A stretch of 64,000 nucleotides of DNA from Micromonospora yangpuensis (GCF_900091615.1 NZ_FMIA01000002.1:4836001-4900000); one strand, 5' to 3'. Positions 40,597-48,194 are shown, counted from the stretch's first letter. A program made the numbers and translations. Notes: generated from the letters alone by a model not told the origin.

Positions 40597-41235
40597 ATGC
40601 CACGCGTCATCGTCCCCGCCGGCCTGACCATGGGCCCCCGCTACCGCTACGTACGCCCACCCGACCCGATCCCCGAGTGCTACGAGATCCACCTCGGCGA
40701 CGACCTGGTGGAACTGACCGAAACCGAAGCCGCCGTCTGGGCCGCCGCCTTCCACAACGCCGAACGACACGCCAAACTCGAAGTCAACCGGGAGTCGCTG
40801 ATCCGGTTCCTGGAGACCGCCCCCAAGCCCGAGCCCAAGGCCACCACCCTCGTGGACAGCCTCATCGCCCGCGGCCTCCTGGTCGAATTCGACACCGAGG
40901 GCAACCTCGAACCCGTCTTCAGCCGCCACAAACTCTTCCCGTCGGGCCAGGGCCTCGGCTCCACCGCCGAGGAACCGCACCTGCACCGGGTGGGCCTCGC
41001 CAACCAGCCCATCCTCACCCTCCCCAACGACGTGTACATGCTGTGGAGCTTCTCGTCGTTGCACTCGAACCTCTGGGAGGCGTGCACCTACTACGTGGAC
41101 GACTCCGAGCACGTCGCCGAGGGGGGCGAACCGCTCGGCCTGACGCCGCAGATGCTCGCCAACGAGATCGCGCAGCATCTGCCGCTGTTGGTCGCCACCG
41201 GATGCGGTTACCTCGACCAGCTCGTCCAGGCATGA
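40597..41235 (+). CDS. 212-aa protein with winged-helix-like N-terminus, cassette gene B (copy 1)
   Basis: ATG 22 bases after gene A, with GGAAGG upstream. The N-terminal part reads CYEIHLGDDLVELTETEAAVWAAAF, ESLIRFLETAPK, and TTLVDSLIARGLLVEFDTEG, the strand-helix-helix-helix-strand order of small winged-helix domains such as PqqD/RRE-type peptide-binding modules; this is pattern recognition only. The C-terminal half (from about 115) has MLWSFSSLHSNLWEACTYY and NEIAQHLPLLVATGCGYLD. There is no signal peptide or membrane segment. The first 100 codons are nearly identical to the second copy, while the C-terminal half has diverged. It is coupled to gene C by an ATGA overlap. Confidence 0.85.
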   Translation: MPRVIVPAGLTMGPRYRYVRPPDPIPECYEIHLGDDLVELTETEAAVWAAAFHNAERHAKLEVNRESLIRFLETAPKPEPKATTLVDSLIARGLLVEFDTEGNLEPVFSRHKLFPSGQGLGSTAEEPHLHRVGLANQPILTLPNDVYMLWSFSSLHSNLWEACTYYVDDSEHVAEGGEPLGLTPQMLANEIAQHLPLLVATGCGYLDQLVQA

Positions 41236-41930
41236 GGTACCGCCGGTCAGGCCAACGGCGCTCCGGACCAGATCGCTCCTACGCGCGGCGGGTCGGTTTC
41301 GAGACGGCCAAGGAGGGTGGGGGCAACCTCGTCCAGCAGGCCGGCGCGGCGCTCGGCGCGCTGGTCGGGCTGCTCGGCGGCAAGGCCGGTCTGCCCCCGT
41401 CCGCCTCCGTCATCACCGGCGCCATCGTCGGCAGCGCCCTCGGCAGCATCGGCAAGGGCTTCGTCGCCGCCTCCCTCGACCACATCCGCGAACGACGCGA
41501 GCAACGCGCCACTCGTACCTCGGCTGGTGCCGGCGCGGGTCGTAGCTGGCGTCACGTGGGCGCGGGCGGACGTAGCGGCGCAGGTGGAAGCAACGGCCGA
41601 GGCGGACGCGGCAGCGGATCCGGCGGGGCCTCGTCGACCGCCGCACCCCTGCCCCGCGTCAGTACGTCGACGAGCATCGCCGGGCAGGTGATCGGTGGGC
41701 TGGACACCGTGATGAGCCAGCTCAACCGGGCATCCCGGCGGCTCGCCGAGATCCACCGAGCCATGTGGGACGCCCAGAACGCCCTCAACGCCGTCCTCGC
41801 AGGTGGTCGGCCCGATGTCGTACTCACGCTGGAAGGCCAACTGTCCACGGCCCGGGGCCACGTCCACGACGCGACCGGTCAGCTCGCCGGGGCCGCCGAC
41901 AACCTGGCCACCTACCGATCGGCGATCTGA
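41232..41930 (+). CDS. Glycine-zipper membrane-associated protein, cassette gene C (copy 1)
   Basis: 232 aa, ATG overlapping the gene B stop (ATGA). A basic N-terminus (MRYRRSGQRRSG) leads to a hydrophobic Gly/Ala-rich segment at about 36-82 (LGALVGLLGGKAGLPP, ITGAIVGSALGSIGKGFVAA) typical of glycine-zipper membrane hairpins. A Gly/Ser/Arg linker (95-150) follows, then a helical C-terminal domain (IAGQVIGGLDTVMSQLNRAS ... GQLSTARGHVHDATGQLAGA). The C-terminal domain is nearly identical to that of the protein at 47260-47943 and resembles the 86-aa gene A protein. A membrane-inserting or pore-like role is possible but unproven. Convergent with the next gene. Confidence 0.82.
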   Translation: MRYRRSGQRRSGPDRSYARRVGFETAKEGGGNLVQQAGAALGALVGLLGGKAGLPPSASVITGAIVGSALGSIGKGFVAASLDHIRERREQRATRTSAGAGAGRSWRHVGAGGRSGAGGSNGRGGRGSGSGGASSTAAPLPRVSTSTSIAGQVIGGLDTVMSQLNRASRRLAEIHRAMWDAQNALNAVLAGGRPDVVLTLEGQLSTARGHVHDATGQLAGAADNLATYRSAI

Positions 41931-41935
41931 CCCGC
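41668..41935 (+). repeat. Second block of the cassette repeat, copy A (pairs with 47681-47948)
   Basis: The 3' part of gene C (from acgagcatcgccgggcaggt to the stop) is almost identical in both cassettes, at an offset of 6,013 bases. The middle of the cassette between the two conserved blocks is diverged. Confidence 0.9.
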
Positions 41936-41940
41936 CCGGC

Positions 41941-42273
41941 CTACGCCGCTGCCGCGTAGCAGCGGTCCCGCTCGCTGGCCCACACCTCGTCGTCGGTCAG
42001 CTCGCTGTACTCCGGGCGCATCTTCCGGGCCAGCCCGTAGAAGCCGACGCTGGGCTTCCCGCTGTCCTTCGCCACCACGAGTGCGCTCCACAACGGCTCA
42101 TCCTGACCCGCAGCCCTGGTCGACACCTTGTCCAGGAACACACCCAGAAAGTCCGGCCGAAGCCCGACCCGTTTCGCCAACGGGGCATACCTGATCAGAC
42201 CCTTGGCCGTCGCGACACCGTAGAGGATGTCGGCGATCCGGTCGACCCGGTCGAACTGAAACGTCTCTGGCAT
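41941..42273 (-). CDS. 110-aa conserved hypothetical protein
   Basis: ATG at 42273, with a weak ribosome binding site. The sequence FDRVDRIADILYGVATAKGLIRYAPLAKRVGL, LGVFLDKVSTRA, PLWSALVVAKDSGKPSVGFYGLARKM and DEVWASERDRCY fits a small alpha/beta domain that I have seen attached to nuclease or toxin loci (YGELA.. G.. and L..lVv.k.tG.P.. pattern), but I cannot name it. It reads against the surrounding genes, sits in the gap between cassette 1 and the PH-like gene, and could be a separate cargo gene of the island. Confidence 0.7.
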   Translation of the reverse strand: MPETFQFDRVDRIADILYGVATAKGLIRYAPLAKRVGLRPDFLGVFLDKVSTRAAGQDEPLWSALVVAKDSGKPSVGFYGLARKMRPEYSELTDDEVWASERDRCYAAAA

Positions 42274-42395
42274 CCGGTGATGCTATCGCCGACCGTTGGT
42301 CCTCAATAGAGACCAGACGGACCACAACCTTCAGTACGCGGAGGCAAGTCGGATAGCCGACTGGAAGCCGCTCCCTTGGGGACCGACCCAACTCA

Positions 42396-42417
42396 CATGA
42401 TCCGGTACGGTGCCACG
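42396..42417 (+). promoter_or_regulatory. Shared 22-bp promoter element upstream of PH-like gene
   Basis: CATGATCCGGTACGGTGCCA plus CG, differing by one base from the elements at 40258 and 46286. It ends 34 bases before the GTG start, as in both cassettes. The -10-like TACGGT is at 42406-42411; the -35 region (CCGACC) is weaker. Confidence 0.7.
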
Positions 42418-42451
42418 GAACACGCTCACGGTCCGGGGAGGAGTCGTCGCG

Positions 42452-44155
42452 GTGACGTCGAACGAAGAGGGCAGTACCGCCGATTCACCTGGCACGGACG
42501 ATCCGTCATCCAACCCGGACACCGACTCGACGGCGCCATCGACGATCCTGGTGGAAGTACTCCCCGGTGCCGCCATGGTCTTCGGCGAGGTCCCGAAGGA
42601 ACTCAGGCTCGATCTGATCGACTTCGGGCTCGTGTCGGCTGCCGACCGCACGCAGATCTCCACGGTCCTCGCCTCGATCGGGACCACGGCCGCCGTGGCC
42701 GGTAACGTCGGGAACGCGTTCGCCAGCGCGCAGGGGCTCTACCGGATCAGCAGCACGACGCAGGCCCTGCTGAGGGGCGGCGGGGCGCTCGCGGTGAAGG
42801 ACGGGGCGAACCTCGGCGCGGTGTTCGCCAACGGCAAGATCATCGGTCAGGCCCGGTTCATCCCCGTTGCCACCGTGGGCGCGGCGCAGACAGTAGCGGC
42901 GCTTGGGCCAGCGCTGGCCATGATCGCCCTGCAGATGCAACTGAGTACGATAACCGGCCTGGTCAGGACCAACATCGCACTGACCAGTCAGGTGCTCACG
43001 ACCATCCGGAGCGGGCAGTGGGCCGAGCTGACGGCGCTCGTCACCACCGTCGATCAGACGGTCGACCAGGCGCGAAAGCTCGAATCGGTCCCGACCTCGC
43101 TGTGGGACACCGTCGCCGGCAAACGGGCAGACCTGCGTACGCAGCTCGACCTGTACCGGATGAACGTCGGCTCCCACGTCCGGCAGATCCATCGCGTCGA
43201 CCCACGTGGCCGCCGTGAGTACCTCGAGACGAATGCCGAAGCGATCCTCTTCGACGCAAACGCCCTTCTCGCCTCCCTCAAGGCTTGGATCGGATACCAG
43301 GCGCTCCACGCCGCGCGGGCGAGAACCGCTGGCCCCGAAGACACCGCCGAGGCAGCGCTCGTCGACATCATCGCCCAGGACACCCGCAAGGAACTCGACT
43401 CCGCCCTTGCCGAGTCGACGCGCCTCATCGACTCGCTGACGCGGGAGTTACGAATCATCGTCGAGCTTCCCGGACGCGCCACCCTGCCACTGACGGGAAA
43501 GCGGAAGGACTCCAAGGCAGCCCGCCATACCTCCGCCCTGCTCCTGGAGGCGATCGAGCCCCTTGCCGACGCGCTCCACCCGCCGGTTGCTCCGCTCACG
43601 GCTCCGGACGTCGTCTGCGCACCCCGATCGCTGGATCTCGGGCCGTACCTTCGTATCCTGCGATGGCTCCTCGAAGACGGCGAGACCCTGCGCGTCCTCG
43701 GCTTCACCGACCAGCCCGACGCCCTCGATCCGGTCTCTGCGATCTTCAGCGGAGCGAGAGACAAGCTGGCAGCAGCGAGGGACAAGGCGGCGACCAAGAC
43801 ACTGGTCGCCGTCACGGACCGACGCATCATCACCGCCAAGGCGAGTACGTTCCTTGAGCAGGGCGAGACCCGTCAGGACATCCCTATCGAGCTGATCCGT
43901 TACGTTCGGGTGCCGGCGGCGCAGGACAAGGCCACGCGTTCGGTGATCGACCTCATCACGCGCGACGAGAACATCCGTTGGCTCTTCTCCACCGACATCG
44001 ACAGCACTGACGTGGACGCACTCGCCGCCGTCCTTGCCGAGTCGATGACGATCCCGGACGTTGAACGCGAGAAGCTTCAACGGCGACACCACATCCCCAT
44101 CGGGCCCGCCAAGGATCGACCAACGGTAGGTGTCAGCGCCTCCGGTGCAGGTTGA
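42452..44155 (+). CDS. Island protein with C-terminal PH-like domain
   Basis: 567 aa, GTG with GGGGAGGAG at 42435-42443, the same leader layout as the cassette gene A. A disordered Ser/Asp/Thr N-terminus of 35 residues is followed by a long helical, partly hydrophobic middle (GTTAAVAGNVGNAFASAQGL, AAQTVAALGPALAMIALQMQ, then coiled coil around 210-340). The C-terminus (about 440-550) resembles a bacterial PH domain: TKTLVAVTDRRIITAKAS, TRQDIPIELIRYVRVPAA, DLITRDENIRWLFSTDI. It may bind membrane or lipid. I do not recognise the full architecture. Shared promoter element and position suggest that it works with the cassettes. Confidence 0.82.
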   Translation: MTSNEEGSTADSPGTDDPSSNPDTDSTAPSTILVEVLPGAAMVFGEVPKELRLDLIDFGLVSAADRTQISTVLASIGTTAAVAGNVGNAFASAQGLYRISSTTQALLRGGGALAVKDGANLGAVFANGKIIGQARFIPVATVGAAQTVAALGPALAMIALQMQLSTITGLVRTNIALTSQVLTTIRSGQWAELTALVTTVDQTVDQARKLESVPTSLWDTVAGKRADLRTQLDLYRMNVGSHVRQIHRVDPRGRREYLETNAEAILFDANALLASLKAWIGYQALHAARARTAGPEDTAEAALVDIIAQDTRKELDSALAESTRLIDSLTRELRIIVELPGRATLPLTGKRKDSKAARHTSALLLEAIEPLADALHPPVAPLTAPDVVCAPRSLDLGPYLRILRWLLEDGETLRVLGFTDQPDALDPVSAIFSGARDKLAAARDKAATKTLVAVTDRRIITAKASTFLEQGETRQDIPIELIRYVRVPAAQDKATRSVIDLITRDENIRWLFSTDIDSTDVDALAAVLAESMTIPDVEREKLQRRHHIPIGPAKDRPTVGVSASGAG

Positions 44156-44226
44156 GGTCACTTTTCGGCAGAGTTCGACGAAGCGTCGCGGGTATCGACG
44201 TCGAGGAGGTCCGGTAGTCTGCAGCT

Positions 44227-45537
44227 GTGCTGATCAGGTTCGAGGCCAGCAACTACCGGTCGATCGCCGAGGGCGTCGAGCTGTCGATGGTGGCTGTGGA
44301 CCGCGACCGGGAGGCCGCCCGGGAAGTGCCGCACCTCGGGGAGAGCCTGTTGACGCTGGCGGCGGTCTACGGGCCGAACGCCTCCGGCAAGTCGAACATC
44401 GTCGGCGCGCTCGCCTGGCTGCGCGATGCGGTGGAGGACTCGCTCCGCTTCTGGGAGGACGGCATCCCCCTGGAGCCGTTCGTCTTCGGCACGGGCCCGG
44501 AGGAGACCAGCGAGTTCGTCATCGAGGCCACGATCGACGGCGTGCGTTTCGAGTACGTCGTGGAACTCGACGCCAATCAGATCCGGTACGAGGGTCTGTT
44601 CCACTACCCGGAGAAGAAGCGACGTCGGATCTTCGAGCGCGAGGGGTTGGAGCTGAAGCTCCAGCGCGGGCTCGGGGCGTTGTCCGGCACCCGGGAGCTG
44701 CTCACCGACCGGACACTGGCGTTGTCCGTCGCCCGGCGCTTCGACGTGCCGCTCGTGGCCAACTTCGCCCGGGAGATCCTCCGCATCCAGGTGTTGGGTC
44801 AGACGTTGGTCAACGGATCGCCGGGCTTCCTCTTCGGCGGTAGGCGGCCACGATCGCGCAGGGGTGGCAGGGCGACAACCCTCTGGTTCGACAAGCCGGA
44901 CGACGACCAGCCCTCCCTCTTCTCGTCGGTAGAGGAGGACGGCAAATGGCCGACCCTGAACCGGCGGGAACAGGCCCTAGCTCTACTCCGCCTGGCGGAC
45001 CTGGGCATCGAAGATGTCGTGATCGACGAGCAGGAAGTCGTCTACTCCAGCTCGGGCGACACCCGGACCCAACGACGCCTGCGCCTGGTGCACAGGTCCG
45101 GTGGCAGCGCCACCCCGATCGAGTTCTCGGCCGAGTCCGAGGGCACGAGGACCTGGTTCCGGCTGATCGGCCCGGTGCTGACAGCCTTGCAGTCCGGCTC
45201 GATGGTCATCTTCGACGAGTTGGACGCCAGTCTCCATCCGACTCTCTCCGCCGAGTTGCTGCGCGTCTTCCGCAGCCCGGTCACCAATCCGCACGGGGCG
45301 CAGCTCATCTTCACCTCTCACGACACCAGTCTGCTGAACCATCTCAACCGGGACGAGGTGTGGCTCACCGAGAAGCGCCTCGACGGCTCCACCCGGCTTG
45401 GTGCTCTTGCCGAGTTCGCCGGTGAGCGGGTACGCAAGTCACAGAATCTCGAAAACGCCTATCTTCATGGCCGTTTTGGCGCCCTGCCCCAGGTCGACCA
45501 GACGGAGTTCCTCCGAGCGCTTGGGTTGATTGGCTGA
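44227..45537 (+). CDS. AAA ATPase of RloA/AbiL type
   Basis: 436 aa, GTG start. N-terminal IRFEASNYRSI and Walker A GPNASGKSN (49-57), a central charged region, the signature-like SAESEGTRTWFRL (301-313), Walker B MVIFDELDASLHP (326-338), and a switch His in FTSHDTSLLN (362-371). This is the SMC/OLD-like AAA_15/21 family. The RloB-type gene starts seven bases after its stop. Such ATPase-RloB pairs occur in bacterial defence islands and correspond to the AbiL abortive-infection type (established family knowledge); the ATPase is thought to control the partner effector. It lies between the two cassette copies. Confidence 0.9.
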   Translation: MLIRFEASNYRSIAEGVELSMVAVDRDREAAREVPHLGESLLTLAAVYGPNASGKSNIVGALAWLRDAVEDSLRFWEDGIPLEPFVFGTGPEETSEFVIEATIDGVRFEYVVELDANQIRYEGLFHYPEKKRRRIFEREGLELKLQRGLGALSGTRELLTDRTLALSVARRFDVPLVANFAREILRIQVLGQTLVNGSPGFLFGGRRPRSRRGGRATTLWFDKPDDDQPSLFSSVEEDGKWPTLNRREQALALLRLADLGIEDVVIDEQEVVYSSSGDTRTQRRLRLVHRSGGSATPIEFSAESEGTRTWFRLIGPVLTALQSGSMVIFDELDASLHPTLSAELLRVFRSPVTNPHGAQLIFTSHDTSLLNHLNRDEVWLTEKRLDGSTRLGALAEFAGERVRKSQNLENAYLHGRFGALPQVDQTEFLRALGLIG

Positions 45538-45543
45538 CCGACG

Positions 45544-46158
45544 ATGCGACAACGCCGCCGTGAGGCGAAGCCCCTCAAGCGCAAGACCGCCAGCCGCCCG
45601 GAACTACGCACCATCGTGGTGTTCTGTGAAGGTAAGAACTCCGAGCCCGACTACATCAACGGGCTGAAGAAGCTACCCGAGATCGCGGACAACACCGCCC
45701 TGAACCTGGAGGTTCACCCCGAGCAGGGGGTACCGCTGACACTGGTCAAGATGGCTGCGGACCGGCTCGTCGACCCTGAGGTCGAGGAGTGCTGGTGCAT
45801 CTTCGACGTCGAATGGCCACGGAACCACCCGAACCTCTTCGACGCCAAGCAGCTCGCGGAGGCCAAGGGCATCGGCCTGGTCATCTCGAACCCGTGCTTC
45901 GAGGTCTGGCTCATCCTGCACCATCGCGAGTGGAGCAAGTTCGTCAGAACCGACGAGGCCGAAAGCATGAGCCGCAAACTGGATGGCCGGCCAGGGAAAA
46001 GCCTCGACAGCGCCATCTACATTCCGTTACGGAAACAGGCAGCACGCCGGGCCGAACGTTTGGAGAAGCGCCACGCCGCCAACGGCACGGCCTTCCCGGA
46101 CGACAACCCGTCCTCGGGAATGCACCACTTCCTGCGCACTCTCGAACAGAGACAATGA
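45544..46158 (+). CDS. RloB-type effector (AbiLii-like)
   Basis: 204 aa, ATG seven bases after the ATPase stop. RloB family motifs: a basic start (RQRRREAKPLKRK), VVFCEGKNSEPDYING (25-40), CWCIFDVEWP (84-92) and ISNPCFEVWLILHH (114-127), then a basic helix with GKSLDSAIYIPL. The Glu and Asp residues sit where Toprim-like nuclease folds hold metal. In the RloA-RloB/AbiL pair this is the likely toxic nuclease kept in check or activated by the ATPase upon infection. It lies inside the 6-kb segment bounded by the direct repeats. Confidence 0.9.
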   Translation: MRQRRREAKPLKRKTASRPELRTIVVFCEGKNSEPDYINGLKKLPEIADNTALNLEVHPEQGVPLTLVKMAADRLVDPEVEECWCIFDVEWPRNHPNLFDAKQLAEAKGIGLVISNPCFEVWLILHHREWSKFVRTDEAESMSRKLDGRPGKSLDSAIYIPLRKQAARRAERLEKRHAANGTAFPDDNPSSGMHHFLRTLEQRQ

Positions 46159-46272
46159 ACAGCTCGTCATCCGATCGCCAGCGACTCGGTCGCCCCTGAG
46201 CATGGACCGTCCCTGTTGGCCGGGTGTGGGCCCCGTCCCACGGCACTTCCCTGACCGATGGGCGGCCGTGGG

Positions 46273-46307
46273 CTGACGCAGCGTGCATGATCCGGTACCG
46301 TGCCACG
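46273..46307 (+). promoter_or_regulatory. Promoter with shared 22-bp element, cassette copy 2
   Basis: CTGACG (46273-46278), a 17-base spacer, TACCGT (46296-46301); the 22-base element is 46286-46307 and ends 34 bases before the GTG start. Confidence 0.7.
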
Positions 46308-46341
46308 AGTCCGCGCAAGGTCCTGGGGAGGAACCGCCGCA

Positions 46342-46602
46342 GTGGCATCCATCGAAGAAGTCAAGGCCGGCATCAACCAGTTCGGCCAGCAGACCCAGCA
46401 GAACGTCGCCCAGCTCCGCGCCGTACACCAGTCCTTGGAACAGAGCCTGAGCATGCTGCGCGCCGTGACCGCCGGCACCGGACACCCCGCCGTCGGCGAG
46501 GCCATCGCCCGCATGGAGCAGGTACGCGCCAAACTCGACGAAGCGTCCCAGCTCGCCATGGGAGCCGTCGAGGCAACCCGGCAGTACGCCAGCGGCTTCT
46601 GA
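46342..46602 (+). CDS. 86-aa helical protein, cassette gene A (copy 2)
   Basis: GTG with GGGGAGGA in the same place as copy 1. The protein is identical to that encoded at 40314-40574; the DNA differs by what appears to be a single silent change (caa/cag) near the start. Such identity in a paralog whose neighbours have diverged points to recent duplication or ongoing gene conversion. The helical-hairpin prediction, lack of WxG and likely pairing with gene C are as for copy 1. No secretion signal is seen. Confidence 0.85.
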   Translation: MASIEEVKAGINQFGQQTQQNVAQLRAVHQSLEQSLSMLRAVTAGTGHPAVGEAIARMEQVRAKLDEASQLAMGAVEATRQYASGF

Positions 46603-46624
46603 GTAACCACCCGGAAGGTCCCCC

Positions 46625-47260
46625 ATGCCACGCGTCATCGTCCCCGCCGGCCTGACCATGGGCCCCCGCTACCGCTACGTACGCCCACCCGACCCGATCC
46701 CCGAGTGCTACGAGATCCACCTCGGCGACGACCTGGTGGAACTGACCGAAACCGAAGCCGCCGTCTGGGCCGCCGCCTTCCACAACGCCGAACGACACGC
46801 CAAACTCGAAGTCAACCGGGAGTCGCTGATCCGGTTCCTGGAGACCGCCCCCAAGCCCGAGCCCAAGGCCACCACCCTCGTGGACAGCCTCATCGCCCGC
46901 GGCCTCCTGGTTGAGTTCGACACCGACGGCAACCTCGAACCCGTCTTCAGCCGCCACAAGCTGCTCCCGCTCGGCGAAGGCCTCGGCTCCACCCCAGAGG
47001 ATCCCCATCTACACCGGATCGGCCACGCCGGACAGCCCAAGGCTGCGGTGCCGGTCGACATCTACGGCCTGTGGTCGTTTTCGTGGCGCGATTCCGATCT
47101 GTGGAACTCCTGCGTGCTCTATGCAGACGACAGCGAGAACGTCGCCGAAGGCGACGAGCCTTCGGGAGCGACCCCACAGGAGATTGCCCGGGACATCGCC
47201 ATTCACCTACCGCTGCTGATCGCAGTGAGCTGCGGTTACCTGGACCCGATCTCGGCCTGA
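46625..47260 (+). CDS. 211-aa winged-helix-like protein, cassette gene B (copy 2)
   Basis: ATG 22 bases after gene A. Residues 1-100 match copy 1 almost exactly, including LTETEAAVWAAAF and the VDSLIARGLLVEF segment. From about residue 108 the sequence diverges (LLPLGEGLGSTPEDPHLHRI, PVDIYGLWSFSWRDSDLWNS, SCGYLDPISA), although the pattern of aromatic and acidic positions is kept. This split, with a constant N-terminus and variable C-terminus, suggests that the C-terminal half confers specificity. It is coupled to gene C by TGATG. Confidence 0.85.
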   Translation: MPRVIVPAGLTMGPRYRYVRPPDPIPECYEIHLGDDLVELTETEAAVWAAAFHNAERHAKLEVNRESLIRFLETAPKPEPKATTLVDSLIARGLLVEFDTDGNLEPVFSRHKLLPLGEGLGSTPEDPHLHRIGHAGQPKAAVPVDIYGLWSFSWRDSDLWNSCVLYADDSENVAEGDEPSGATPQEIARDIAIHLPLLIAVSCGYLDPISA

Positions 47261-47943
47261 TGGGCTGGCGTAAAGAGAACCGCCGCCGCAAACAGATCGA
47301 GCGGCCGTTCGCGCGGCGGTTCAAGTACGAGAGCGCGAAGGAAGCCCTCGGCAAGCTGGTCGAATGGGGCACCGCAGGGGTCGGCATGCTCGCCGGCCTG
47401 GGAGCCGCCAAGTACGGGTTGCCGGTGTCGCCAGGCGTCGCTTCGACCGGTGGGGCGATCATCGGCGGCATGCTCGGTTCCCAGGGCAAGGCACTCGTCG
47501 TCGCCGGCTTCGACCACCTTCGGGAACGGCGTGACCAGCGTAGGACGGCAACCACCTCAGCTGGCTCCCGCGCTACGTCGCCGCAACGCACCGGCAGCTC
47601 TGCCGGCGGCGGTGCCACGGCCGGTACCCGAACCGGAACAGGAGCCGGGTCGGCTTACACGCCAATTCGGTCGGGCACCTCGACGAGCATCGCCGGGCAG
47701 GTGATCGGTGGGCTGGACACCGTGATGAGCCAGCTCAACCGGGCATCCCGGCAGCTCGCCGAGATCCACCGAGCCATGTGGGCCGCCCAGAACGCCCTCA
47801 ACGCCGTCCTCGCCGGCGGCCGGCCCGACGTCGTACTCACGCTGGAAGGCCAACTGTCCACCGCCCGGGGCCACGTCCACGACGCGACCGGTCAGCTCGC
47901 CGGGGCCGCCGACAACCTCGCCACCTACCGTGCCGCGATCTGA
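47260..47943 (+). CDS. Glycine-zipper membrane-associated protein, cassette gene C (copy 2)
   Basis: 227 aa, ATG overlapping the gene B stop by one base. A basic start (MGWRKENRRRKQIERPFARR), then EALGKLVEWGTAGVGMLAGL, AKYGLPVSPG and GGAIIGGMLGSQGKALVVAG as a glycine-zipper hydrophobic region (about 28-85), FDHLRERRDQR, a Gly/Ser/Thr linker, and the C-terminal helical domain that is nearly identical to that of copy 1. The membrane part differs in sequence from copy 1 but keeps length and the KxGLPxSxxV turn, so the two are functional variants of one design. Confidence 0.82.
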   Translation: MGWRKENRRRKQIERPFARRFKYESAKEALGKLVEWGTAGVGMLAGLGAAKYGLPVSPGVASTGGAIIGGMLGSQGKALVVAGFDHLRERRDQRRTATTSAGSRATSPQRTGSSAGGGATAGTRTGTGAGSAYTPIRSGTSTSIAGQVIGGLDTVMSQLNRASRQLAEIHRAMWAAQNALNAVLAGGRPDVVLTLEGQLSTARGHVHDATGQLAGAADNLATYRAAI

Positions 47944-47948
47944 CCCGC
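47681..47948 (+). repeat. Second block of the cassette repeat, copy B (pairs with 41668-41935)
   Basis: Near-identical to the 3' part of gene C copy 1, with a few substitutions (for example cggctcgcc versus cagctcgcc). Confidence 0.9.
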
Positions 47949-48124
47949 CGGCCGGGCCTTGGACGGATCAACACCCAGCACTCAAGGCGGTGTTCGACCG
48001 GGAGAGGCGGCGGGAGTTCGCCGACTGGCTCAAGAGTGGCGGTCTACCGGATCTCACCGGCCCAATCGAAACGGCCGGACCGGACGCGGTGCGAGCCACG
48101 AGCTTCAACCGATCGTCCCGCTGA
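47930..48124 (+). CDS. Possible 64-aa protein downstream of cassette 2
   Basis: A GTG frame that overlaps the gene C end by 14 bases and runs MPRSDPPAGPWTDQHPALKA, VFDRERRREFADWLKSGG, LPDLTGPIETAGPDAVRATS. The middle (helix ending in ADWLKSGGLPDLTG) has a protein-like composition unlike the chance frames nearby, but there is no clear ribosome binding site and the frame partly lies in the repeat block. Translation by coupling to gene C is possible. Treat as tentative. Confidence 0.4.
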   Translation: MPRSDPPAGPWTDQHPALKAVFDRERRREFADWLKSGGLPDLTGPIETAGPDAVRATSFNRSSR

Positions 48125-48194
48125 ACGGCAGGCCACGCTCGTCCGTAGTGGGGAGGACATCCAGCAGGACCCGACCGAGATTGAGGAGTTCACG

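Larger units (their letters stand above)
40223..40905 (+). repeat. Direct repeat, copy A (pairs with 46251-46933)
   Basis: The stretch from ctgaccgatgggcggccgtg through the first 100 codons of the second cassette gene is repeated at 46251 with only scattered single-base differences (for example aacag versus agcag in the 86-aa gene). The offset is 6,028 bases. Confidence 0.92.
46251..46933 (+). repeat. Direct repeat, copy B (pairs with 40223-40905)
   Basis: Begins with the same ctgaccgatgggcggccgtg and carries the same promoter element, gene A and 5' half of gene B. Homologous exchange between the copies would delete the RloAB pair, the PH-like gene and the 110-aa gene. Confidence 0.92.

Noticed and set aside
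40044..40631. Upstream extension of the methyltransferase frame by about 196 codons
   Set aside because: It runs antisense through the cassette promoter and gene A. The methyltransferase family starts at MPTAAEFFAGIG (40043).
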